A stretch of DNA of 46,002 nt from a virus, in IMG/VR virus record IMGVR_UViG_3300027833_000082, positions 1 to 46,002 of that record, one strand, 5' to 3'. The position numbers and the translations under genes were made by a program. The notes beneath the pieces were generated by a model, which worked only from the letters and a program-made list of their open reading frames with translations, ran no database searches and was not told where the DNA came from. Positions 38,834 through 46,002 of this stretch are shown here, piece after piece. How positions within the stretch are numbered: position 1 is the stretch's first letter; each line of letters opens with the position of its first letter.

Positions 38834-39916
38834 TTAATTTTTGTTTTTTAAACTTCTAATTTTCAACCCCTTACCTTCACTTGGATTTACTGCACGATAC
38901 TGAGTTCCTCCTTTTGAAGTTACCTCAGGAGCAGAACGTGTAGACATGTTAATGTTTTTCATTTTTCTAGTCACATCATCCGTTGCTGCTGCTTGTCCTT
39001 GCTCGTAAAAAAACCTTGCGAATTTATCAGGGTTTCTTGCTGCTGACAATGCTTTATGATACTCACCTGCATCTTTAACTAATCCATCTTCATTCAAGTG
39101 TGAGCCAATAAAAGTGGCTAGACTTGATTGAGATTTTTTAATCTCTTCTACTGACCCTCCTGGACTGTACAACAATTGCTTACCATCAATGTCAACCTTA
39201 AAACCTTTAAAGTCTTGATTCAGCACCTTGTCTGTTTCTGTATTAAAGAAATCCACTCTCATAGAGTTGTCATCTTTCTGAGTCTTTGCATTCTCAACAT
39301 GTTGCTTGTACGCCTTGTAGTCTTCATTGTCCTCAGAAATACCAGTTGCACTTGACTCAAGTGGCTGCTTATACATTTCTTTCTGTTCATTGAAAAACTT
39401 CTTAGCTCTTACAATTGCCTTTTTCTTTTTTAACTTAGCTCTTTTAACATCAGACTCATCATCTATATCCTCATCATAGGAGTAATCCTCCATTAATAAT
39501 TCTACATCTTCTTTATCTATACCTTCTTCGGTAGCTAAAAGATACTCAGTTAAAATCTGGTCTTCATCTAAAGAATCAAAGTCTCTGTTTAATTTAACAT
39601 AGTCTTCAATCCCTCTGCCAGTTTTCTTTTTATAATCAAAATAAGCTGACACATCTTCAGGTAGTTCTTCGTTGCTTTCTCTTTCCGCAAACAAATCATC
39701 TACTGATGATATATCCTTATCATATCTGTTCTTAATATAACCAAGAACATCTTCTTCTCTTAGTTCAGTTCCTTGCGTTTCCTCTGGAACTGTAGTTTGT
39801 TCTACAGCTTGTGGCTGTTGTTCATGCTGTTGTTCTACTTTCTCTATTAGAGTTTCTTCTACTTGAGCAGCAGACTTTTCTTCTACAGCACCTACTTCTT
39901 TTACTTTGAATTCCAT
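38834..39916 (-). CDS. scaffolding-like protein, 360 aa, very acidic
   Basis: This gene directly precedes the capsid gene, as scaffold genes usually do. The product is strongly acidic and helical with long charged runs (VEQQHEQQPQAVEQTTVPEE, DEDIDDESDVKRAKLKKKK) and no membrane or enzyme motif, as expected of a scaffold. The end (GLKIRSLKNKN) is basic and could bind capsid. A TATATTTG promoter element lies 20 bases before its ATG. Confidence 0.7.
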   Translation of the reverse strand: MEFKVKEVGAVEEKSAAQVEETLIEKVEQQHEQQPQAVEQTTVPEETQGTELREEDVLGYIKNRYDKDISSVDDLFAERESNEELPEDVSAYFDYKKKTGRGIEDYVKLNRDFDSLDEDQILTEYLLATEEGIDKEDVELLMEDYSYDEDIDDESDVKRAKLKKKKAIVRAKKFFNEQKEMYKQPLESSATGISEDNEDYKAYKQHVENAKTQKDDNSMRVDFFNTETDKVLNQDFKGFKVDIDGKQLLYSPGGSVEEIKKSQSSLATFIGSHLNEDGLVKDAGEYHKALSAARNPDKFARFFYEQGQAAATDDVTRKMKNINMSTRSAPEVTSKGGTQYRAVNPSEGKGLKIRSLKNKN

Positions 39917-39935
39917 TAAATTAAATTTTAGTACA

Positions 39936-39943
39936 AATATAGT
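39936..39943 (-). promoter_or_regulatory. candidate -7 promoter element TATATTTG for scaffold/capsid genes
   Basis: Leftward TATATTTG matches the Bacteroidota -7 consensus and lies about 20 bases before ATG 39916, in a 48-base gap. This is a logical place for a strong promoter for scaffold and capsid. No clear -33 TTTG is found 19 bases upstream. Confidence 0.55.
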
Positions 39944-39964
39944 ACATTAAACAATACTTTTTAT

Positions 39965-40237
39965 TTAGCTTGTTGTGCCCTTAATAGCAGCTTTTTTAGC
40001 TAGTTTTTTACCTGCGTACTTAACGAGTGCTCCTAATCCTTTTGCAGCTCCAGAAGCTACCCAAGACACATTTCCTGAAGCACCTTTTCTTGTGCTTTCT
40101 ACTGACACTGGAGTTACGCTTTTTCCTAACGCTTGAAGCCTTCGCTGCTCAGAAGTTGAGTTAGCATTCGTTAGCGCTTTTTGTAACGGTTTTCTTTGGA
40201 TAACTTTGTTTCTATTTCTTAATCTATCTGCTGGCAT
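39965..40237 (-). CDS. small basic hypothetical protein in head module, 90 aa
   Basis: The protein is lysine/arginine-rich at both ends (PADRLRNRNKVIQRKPLQ, KYAGKKLAKKAAIKGTTS) with a Gly/Ala-rich middle (GNVSWVASGAAKGLGALV) that might be a short amphipathic helix. It lies between portal and scaffold genes. It may be a DNA-binding or minor head protein, but no family is recognised. Confidence 0.62.
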   Translation of the reverse strand: MPADRLRNRNKVIQRKPLQKALTNANSTSEQRRLQALGKSVTPVSVESTRKGASGNVSWVASGAAKGLGALVKYAGKKLAKKAAIKGTTS

Positions 40238-40251
40238 ATTTATTTATTTAT

Positions 40252-42687
40252 TTATCTTGGGTCAAACTCCGCTAAATCAAATCCGTCTAAACTATCTTCA
40301 TTAGACTCAAATCTTTGAGGAGGTAAATTATTTTTTCGTTGGTTAATTAGTTTTGATTGTTCTGAATTCTGCTGACTTATTCTGCCTGACTTAGCTTCCT
40401 CTCTACCTGCTTCTCTTGTTGCTAAAGCCTCAGCATCCATTCCGTTAAGCTGTTGGTTATAGCTAAACTCTTCAGCCATAAGCATACTTTTTAGTTGAGC
40501 CTGATTCTTCATCTTCTCTATTTCAAAAGCTATCTCTGCCTGCTTCATCTGCATTTTAGCCTGCATCTCTGATTGAGATTTTTGCATTGCTGTTTGTGCG
40601 GCCATTTGCTGGGACTTTAACTGTGAAGCTGCTTGCATCTGCTGTTGAAGCATTGCCTGCTTTTCATCACGTTCTTGCTTTTGTTTTCTTTTTACTTTAA
40701 GAAGTTGATTTGCCAGCTTAATATTTCTTAACTCTCTAATGTCAATTGCATCCTCAAGGTTTATATCTCCTTTAGAAAGTGCCATTTGAATATTCTGTTC
40801 AAGCTGAGCCTGCTGTTCTTCATCAGGTGATACTTCAATAAAGATACCAAAGTCATATATGTACAAATCAGAGATGTCATTAAGTATACTAACATTGTAC
40901 TTCCCTATTTTATTAATAAAGTCTTCTTTAAAATCAGAATACTCTAGTATATCTGCAACCCTATAAGTTAAAGCTTCAGCCATAGTTCTATAGATATATA
41001 AACTTCCCTGAAGTATATGCCTTGTTGCTGTATTAGAATTAAGAGCAGCTAACTTCTGTAAACCAACTAATGAATTAGGGTCAGGCGTTGAGCCGTCTCT
41101 AGCTTCATTTAAACCAGTCACAGTTCTAATCATATTAAGATAATGATTATAGTTTGTAATAAGCATTTGAGTTTTTCCAGAACCACTATTAGAAGTAAGC
41201 TGCTGAATAGGAACTCTAGCTTGATTAAAGTCACCGTCCTGAGTGTAGCTTCTACCTATAACACTACCAGTTTGGAAGTATAAACGCAAAGCGTCTTCAG
41301 GATTATAAGCCGCACCTGTACCTAAGTCAACTTCATTTAATCCATCAGCGTCAATAAAGACTCCGTCTGGAACAACTCTAGCTATAACCTGCTGTAGTTT
41401 TAAATGAGTTATTTGAATTAAATCAGTAAAAGGAATCATTCTTCTAACTAAAGATTCAATAACACCTTTATACATACGTGGAGCTGTAGCTACATAATTT
41501 GGAAGTGCGTGTTGAGAAGATGACTGAGGTCTTACCATATTCCTGGCCAGTTCCCATTTTATAATTATATCAGTTCCCATTACCATTATTCCATCATACC
41601 AAACATCTATTGTTTTAGATACCTTTTCAAACTTGCCATCCTCCATCATTTCCGAAGGGGGGTTAAATTGGTCATCTTTTTCAATCATTCTAACAGAACC
41701 ACTATCTGAAACCTTTTTCTTATAAACCATTTTCTTTGTGGTCTTATAATTAAAGTACAGAAGTGTAACTGTGTCTCTAAAGAATATGTCATTCTGCTGC
41801 ATCTGTGCAACGTTGTAATAGTCGTACCAGCTTTGACTATACTTAGATATAGTTTCTAAATCTTCATTAGTTAAGTCTTGGTCTATTTTAAGAAGCTCTG
41901 TAATTGGGACTGTTTTTACTTCTCCCCAATAAAAGCAATCTTTAAAATGAGGGTCTTCAGTATAGCTGTATACTATGTTCGCAGGGTCAACGTATGAAAC
42001 CTCAACACCTGAACCTGGTAAGAACTCATGCTTTGCACACCCTATTCCTAAAACAGTTAAATCATAGTCAACTCTTTTTTTAACATCAAAATAATGATTC
42101 TCTTGAAACATTGTGTCGATAGCCTCTTCTTCTGCAATTTCAATAGCAGGCTTATAATTAAGCTGCATATACAATGTAAGCTCTTCGTCATTTTCTGGAA
42201 GTGAGTCAGGGTCCATTGTAAAAGGGTCTGTCCCTGTCATTTCCTGTATGTCCATTAGGATTTCCTTTCCAGCCATTTGACTTTCAATCATATCCTGATA
42301 CTTAGTTCTCTTCCCTTGGGATAGAGCGTCTTGAGCATAAGCTTTTACTTTGAAAAGTCTGTCTGCCATACCGTTGACTACAATGTCCACAAACTTTGGT
42401 ATAATTGGAACAGGAGTCCAGTCTAAATTTAGATAAGACAAATCTCCATCTACAGCTAATTCGTTTTTATATTTTGCTACTGACTGCTCACCTCTAGCAT
42501 ATAAACGCAGTCTATGAAAATCTCTCCATTGGTTATAGAATCTACATCCACTGCCGTCTTTCTTAAACCACTCATACTGTATTGCTTGCCCTATCTGTAA
42601 GCCAAACTCATCAGTGGCTTTATCAGCGTCTGATACAAATTGACTAGGAAAGCCTACAGATGAAATATTAATTTTAACTTCCTTCAT
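40252..42687 (-). CDS. portal protein, 811 aa
   Basis: Residues about 525-560 (NEARDGSTPDPNSLVGLQKL, then ALNSNTATRHIL) and FQTGSVIGRSYTQDGD match a portal type of Bacteroidota podoviruses and crAss-like phages. After about residue 640 a long coiled-coil, Gln/Met/Lys-rich tail follows (KQAMLQQQMQAASQLKSQQM). The gene follows the large terminase directly. The portal would form the dodecameric DNA channel at one capsid vertex. Length agrees with crAss-like portals (about 800). Confidence 0.85.
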   Translation of the reverse strand: MKEVKINISSVGFPSQFVSDADKATDEFGLQIGQAIQYEWFKKDGSGCRFYNQWRDFHRLRLYARGEQSVAKYKNELAVDGDLSYLNLDWTPVPIIPKFVDIVVNGMADRLFKVKAYAQDALSQGKRTKYQDMIESQMAGKEILMDIQEMTGTDPFTMDPDSLPENDEELTLYMQLNYKPAIEIAEEEAIDTMFQENHYFDVKKRVDYDLTVLGIGCAKHEFLPGSGVEVSYVDPANIVYSYTEDPHFKDCFYWGEVKTVPITELLKIDQDLTNEDLETISKYSQSWYDYYNVAQMQQNDIFFRDTVTLLYFNYKTTKKMVYKKKVSDSGSVRMIEKDDQFNPPSEMMEDGKFEKVSKTIDVWYDGIMVMGTDIIIKWELARNMVRPQSSSQHALPNYVATAPRMYKGVIESLVRRMIPFTDLIQITHLKLQQVIARVVPDGVFIDADGLNEVDLGTGAAYNPEDALRLYFQTGSVIGRSYTQDGDFNQARVPIQQLTSNSGSGKTQMLITNYNHYLNMIRTVTGLNEARDGSTPDPNSLVGLQKLAALNSNTATRHILQGSLYIYRTMAEALTYRVADILEYSDFKEDFINKIGKYNVSILNDISDLYIYDFGIFIEVSPDEEQQAQLEQNIQMALSKGDINLEDAIDIRELRNIKLANQLLKVKRKQKQERDEKQAMLQQQMQAASQLKSQQMAAQTAMQKSQSEMQAKMQMKQAEIAFEIEKMKNQAQLKSMLMAEEFSYNQQLNGMDAEALATREAGREEAKSGRISQQNSEQSKLINQRKNNLPPQRFESNEDSLDGFDLAEFDPR

Positions 42688-44937
42688 CTATCTAATTAAA
42701 TCGCTTGTTATTCCCTTATTGGTGTACCTTGCAAAGTTAACTGAAATTTTTGAGCTTTTCTTTTCAGGTGTATATAAATGTTTTTGACAAGCCATTATAG
42801 CTAAACCGCTACTAATAGATGCGTCAAACTTAGTTCTGTTGTTAATATCAAACTTAGCCCAATCATTTAATGTTCTAGTAAAAGGCATTGTTCCCATAAG
42901 GTCAGCGTCTCTGAAAGTGCTCTCCATATCTAATCCAATGTTCTTTTCTATATACGACTCTATAGCCGCAGCATGAGCCTGTTTAATGTCTTCACTTGAA
43001 TTTGGAATACCTCCTAACTCTTTTTCTGTTCGTGATAATTTGTTATATTGCTTATCAGGTCTATTCACGCTAAAACCTCTATACCCTCTGTTTTTAAAAT
43101 GATATAATAAACGAGGCTTATTGTTCTCAATAAGTATAGGCATGCCATAAAAAACACAAGCCATAAGGACTTCCTCAAAAAATATTTCTGCTGTTTGAGG
43201 CCTAGCTATATACTGTAAAAAAAACTCATTACTAGGAGCTTCGTCCATGTTAAATTTAGTTAACCCATGAAGTGCTCCGTTTGAACCTCTGTTGCCTACA
43301 GTACCAGAGATGTCATAACTATCACATCCAAATGCTCCTAGATGTTCGTTGCCTGGCAGGAATCTTCCATTTCTTTTTAAAACATTGTTTTGTAAATTCT
43401 TTCCAGGAGTCCAAGACACCATAAACCTACCATCTTTATTTGGTGTAAAAATAACAGATGAATCTTTTATTCCATCTTTCCAAGAAAAAGAGCCTTGTGT
43501 TAAATGCTGCTCTCTAATCATGGAGTCGTTATAGTCAATCTGTTGATATATCTTTGTTAAATTAAAAAGACTTTGTTTGCTTTCATCTCTGAACGCATGA
43601 GACTCTGTACGTGGGAATTGTCTGTAAAATTCATTAAGTGCATCTGCGTCACTTTTTAAAGAGTCAACTTCATTCTCCCAATAATCAACTGCTCCTTGAG
43701 ATATCATTTCTCCATCCACTCCTAAGATAGGTTTATTAGGAGTTCTAAGAACAGGCATTCCATACCTATCTATAAAACCTTCCATGTTCATTTCCATAGG
43801 AATAAACAGTGAATACAATCCGCTTTTAGTTTGACCATTGGAGTTTCTTAACTTCACATCAGAGTCTTCATAAAGCTTTTTAAAGTTATCACCCCCCTTA
43901 CTTAAAGCGTTGGAAGTAGAGCCCATCATGCATTTGCCTATAATTTTACTACCTAATCTCAAACAAGTCTTAGTTACCCTCCAGTTATTTAATATGTTAT
44001 TTGGCTTGAGCCACTTTCCACTTTCATCGTGGATTAATAACAAAAGCTTTTCACCATCATAAGAGTTATCATCGGTATTCTTCCAGTCAATTGTTGTGTC
44101 TAAGCCAAGCATCTCATTTTTGTCCTGTTCAAACATGTTCTTCTTTGTTATCTTAGAAGCTGGAACTCTAAACGCTAGTTCTGTCTTAGGCTTATCCATT
44201 CCATCCTGAATAGGTTTAAAGAAAAAAGGCAGCCTATTTGCTATTGGCACAACTTTGTCTGTAAACATTTTTTTTGCATCCGAACCAGTCTTAGATAATA
44301 TTCCAACCCTTGAATCTTTAGCAAGCGTTCCTATATTTACCCCTTCGTTTGAGCTCATATATGAAAATCCTGAACGTCTAATCTTTAAATAGTCTTGACC
44401 GAAGCTTCTTTTGTCAGCTTTACACGCCTCCCAGTGTAGCCATAATATTCTGTTAGCCTCTCTGAAGTCAGGATATCCTATGTCTATACTAGCCCATTGA
44501 AGATACATGTAGTGAGAACCTGTGACGTATGTTGGAATGCCTTTATTCATGAACCAATAGCCAAACTCTCTATTGTCAAACTCGTTTTCAATATAATCTA
44601 CCCAACTGCTCTTAAACTCAGAAGGCATTTCATTCCATTGAAATATAGATTGAATCTTACTTAAAGGCTTTGGTATGTCAATTCTTTCCCAATACTGATT
44701 CTCCTTGCTTTTACTTCTAGAATAAATCTTTTTTGGACACTTAGGCAGTGCTATAATTAAACCCTGTATATTAATTATGTTTTCAATTTCTCCTGTTTTT
44801 GAAATTATAACCAAATCATATTTCTCGTCATACCCATACTTCCAACTTTTATTTTTGTTCTTGTTGGTGAGTACGGCTTTAGGTACGTAATCTTGTACGT
44901 CCTTATATAATACGTTATCTTGACCTTCGTTCTGCAA
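42688..44937 (-). CDS. terL: terminase large subunit, 749 aa
   Basis: The N-terminal ATPase has an adenine/Walker-A-like KIRRSGFSYMSSNEG (about 183-197), GILSKTGSDAKKMF, and a Walker B LLLLIHDESGKW (about 298-309, ending DE). The nuclease half begins with FGCDSYDISGTVGN (about 534-547, catalytic D) and has FYGMPILIENNKPRLLYHFK with E and a late acidic region, as in RNase H-like terminase nucleases. It packages phage DNA into proheads through the portal, whose gene is next. The Walker A is diverged, as in many crAss-like terminases. Confidence 0.87.
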   Translation of the reverse strand: MQNEGQDNVLYKDVQDYVPKAVLTNKNKNKSWKYGYDEKYDLVIISKTGEIENIINIQGLIIALPKCPKKIYSRSKSKENQYWERIDIPKPLSKIQSIFQWNEMPSEFKSSWVDYIENEFDNREFGYWFMNKGIPTYVTGSHYMYLQWASIDIGYPDFREANRILWLHWEACKADKRSFGQDYLKIRRSGFSYMSSNEGVNIGTLAKDSRVGILSKTGSDAKKMFTDKVVPIANRLPFFFKPIQDGMDKPKTELAFRVPASKITKKNMFEQDKNEMLGLDTTIDWKNTDDNSYDGEKLLLLIHDESGKWLKPNNILNNWRVTKTCLRLGSKIIGKCMMGSTSNALSKGGDNFKKLYEDSDVKLRNSNGQTKSGLYSLFIPMEMNMEGFIDRYGMPVLRTPNKPILGVDGEMISQGAVDYWENEVDSLKSDADALNEFYRQFPRTESHAFRDESKQSLFNLTKIYQQIDYNDSMIREQHLTQGSFSWKDGIKDSSVIFTPNKDGRFMVSWTPGKNLQNNVLKRNGRFLPGNEHLGAFGCDSYDISGTVGNRGSNGALHGLTKFNMDEAPSNEFFLQYIARPQTAEIFFEEVLMACVFYGMPILIENNKPRLLYHFKNRGYRGFSVNRPDKQYNKLSRTEKELGGIPNSSEDIKQAHAAAIESYIEKNIGLDMESTFRDADLMGTMPFTRTLNDWAKFDINNRTKFDASISSGLAIMACQKHLYTPEKKSSKISVNFARYTNKGITSDLIR

Positions 44938-45196
44938 ACCCTTGTTTTGTATCTACTTTGTTATTACTTTCTGCTAAATCTAAAGCCTCTTTTTCTAACT
45001 CTATTCTGCTTAGTATTTCAAACGCATCAAATATTGCTAGTTTTTTTGTAGCCGCTGCATTCTTTAACCTGTCTGCAGAAATATCATCTTCTGGGTCAGG
45101 CTTTATAATATCTTCTTTAGCGACCTTTATTAGCTGCTCTACAGCCTTTCTGGCAGCAGATATAATATCAAGTTTCATTTCTTTATTTGACTTCAT
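44915..45196 (-). CDS. possible terminase small subunit, 93 aa
   Basis: It overlaps the terminase large subunit gene by 23 bases, the classic position of a small subunit. The product is helical and charged (LDIISAARKAVEQLIKVAKE, then DAFEILSRIELEKEALDLAE) with a short basic end. No clear helix-turn-helix is seen. Identification relies on position and size. Confidence 0.5.
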   Translation of the reverse strand: MKSNKEMKLDIISAARKAVEQLIKVAKEDIIKPDPEDDISADRLKNAAATKKLAIFDAFEILSRIELEKEALDLAESNNKVDTKQGFAERRSR

Positions 45197-45756
45197 AGAA
45201 TCATTGTGATTTGGTGGTCAAACATACGATAAAGTTTTTCTCCATCTACCTCAAACTCATACTCGCTGTCAGGCTTAAAAGATATTAAGTCTCCTTTATT
45301 AACGCCTTGCTTAATTAAGTTTTCATTAGGAATCTTAACTATGCCAACTAAAGGTTCTTCGTTTGTGTTTTTAAATATAACAGATTTTTTTGTTTCAACA
45401 GGCTTAATGTAGCAGTATCTGTCGTGCGCATGCCAAACATCATTTTTCTTATACATAAAGAACTGCTCATTGTCTACTAAAAACAGGTTGTCTTTTAGAA
45501 AACTCTTTCCGCTTTTTCTTCTTCCTTGAATATCATTATAAAACTTAAAGACATTGTGGTGTACCAATAAGGTATCTCCTATTTCTATAGGTCCACAATA
45601 GTTTATAGGCAAAGACTTTACGTCTGCATACCTATTAGAGTACCTAACATCTTCCTCGGAGGAACTTACTAAAAAATCAATACCCCCAATATTTTTAGTA
45701 TTGGAGTATCGTTTATCTTCTCTTGGTGTGACTATAAAGTCTGTTGGTGATTTCAA
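45193..45756 (-). CDS. GroES-like co-chaperonin-fold protein, 187 aa
   Basis: The last 60 residues (ILVGIVKIPNENLIKQGVNK, GDLISFKPDSEYEFEVDGEK, LYRMFDHQITMIL) match the closing strands of the GroES/Cpn10 fold, with the GE-x-LYRM-x-x-x-x-I ending usual in phage GroES-like proteins. The first part also has GPIEIGDTLLVHHNVFKFYN, as in marine phage forms. It may cap host GroEL to fold the capsid protein, as T4 gp31 does. The gene precedes the terminase genes. Confidence 0.7.
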   Translation of the reverse strand: MKSPTDFIVTPREDKRYSNTKNIGGIDFLVSSSEEDVRYSNRYADVKSLPINYCGPIEIGDTLLVHHNVFKFYNDIQGRRKSGKSFLKDNLFLVDNEQFFMYKKNDVWHAHDRYCYIKPVETKKSVIFKNTNEEPLVGIVKIPNENLIKQGVNKGDLISFKPDSEYEFEVDGEKLYRMFDHQITMIL

Positions 45757-45977
45757 AAGTTTATGTTGTATTCAATGGACACAGGCATAGCAGAGCTAAA
45801 TTCCTTCCAAAGAATAACAACATCATTGTCTTCTATGTATATTTTATAGGACTGTAGTTCAGAGTCATACTTTATTAAATGAATCTTATGTGTTCCACTA
45901 AGAACATCTTGCCCTACTAAATAATGCATAGCCCCAGACTTATAGTCTGGGCCAACTGATATTTTTCTTATATCCAT
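45753..45977 (-). CDS. hypothetical late protein, 74 aa, beta-rich
   Basis: This is the first leftward gene visible at the right edge. It starts at ATG 45977 after an A/T-only leader and overlaps the GroES-like gene by 4 bases. The product is beta-rich (GPDYKSGAMHYLVGQDVL, HLIKYDSELQSYKIYIED) without known motifs. No family is recognised. Upstream sequence is outside the window. Confidence 0.65.
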   Translation of the reverse strand: MDIRKISVGPDYKSGAMHYLVGQDVLSGTHKIHLIKYDSELQSYKIYIEDNDVVILWKEFSSAMPVSIEYNINF

Positions 45978-46002
45978 TATATTTAATTTTATTTATTATT
46001 AT

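Noticed and set aside
1-46002. tRNA genes, CRISPR arrays, insertion sequences, integrase or lysozyme genes
   Set aside because: No cloverleaf-like GGTTCRA contexts, repeat-spacer arrays, transposase, integrase (R-H-R-Y) or lysozyme motifs were noticed on either strand, though a by-eye search can miss them.

Overview
The window is a stretch of double-stranded DNA phage genome from a tailed, probably short-tailed (podovirus-like) phage of a Bacteroidota host, most likely a flavobacterium-like marine or freshwater bacterium. Four things suggest this. The DNA is AT-rich. Start codons follow A/T-rich leaders (AAATTATG, AAATAAA...ATG) with no Shine-Dalgarno sequence. Candidate promoters match the Bacteroidota -7 element TAnnTTTG. 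The packaging and capsid genes (terminase, portal, capsid of about 750, 810 and 490 residues) have sizes and motifs reminiscent of crAss-like and Cellulophaga podoviruses. The phage is not identified to species, and no integrase, RNA polymerase, DNA polymerase, lysozyme or tRNA was seen.

Layout. Bases 1-13703 are one rightward block of early and replication genes. Bases 1-3100 hold many tiny unknown genes. From about 3100 on come an Api92-like protein, two small proteins resembling DnaA domain IV, a DUF1071-type annealing protein with a PD-(D/E)XK exonuclease, an SSB-like protein, a primase-SF3 helicase, an SF2 helicase, two more small nucleases (one VRR-NUC) and a metallophosphoesterase. Bases 13700-45977 are a leftward block of late genes, in transcription order: GroES-like protein, possible small terminase, large terminase, portal, scaffold-like protein, major capsid protein, neck and tail proteins, a duplicated cysteine-rich adhesin-like protein, a cupin, and three ejection-type proteins ending in a 3309-residue giant with a zinc-protease motif. 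The two blocks converge tail to tail with overlapping stop codons.

The most striking content is a set of three type I hammerhead self-cleaving ribozymes at 365-418, 1369-1422 and 2642-2705. Each has the complete CUGANGA / GAAA / UC core and three helices, with compensatory differences between copies. Each sits exactly between the stop codon of one early gene and the start codon of the next, with the upstream stop codon inside the ribozyme. They look like built-in processing sites that would cut the early polycistronic mRNA into units, leaving a hairpin on each upstream 3' end and a short leader on each downstream gene.

Several genes shorter than 60 codons (256-372, 431-574, 2934-3098, 6008-6175, 6523-6627 and possibly 2549-2647) were recognised by hand. 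Most are joined to a neighbour by a 4-base ATGA overlap.
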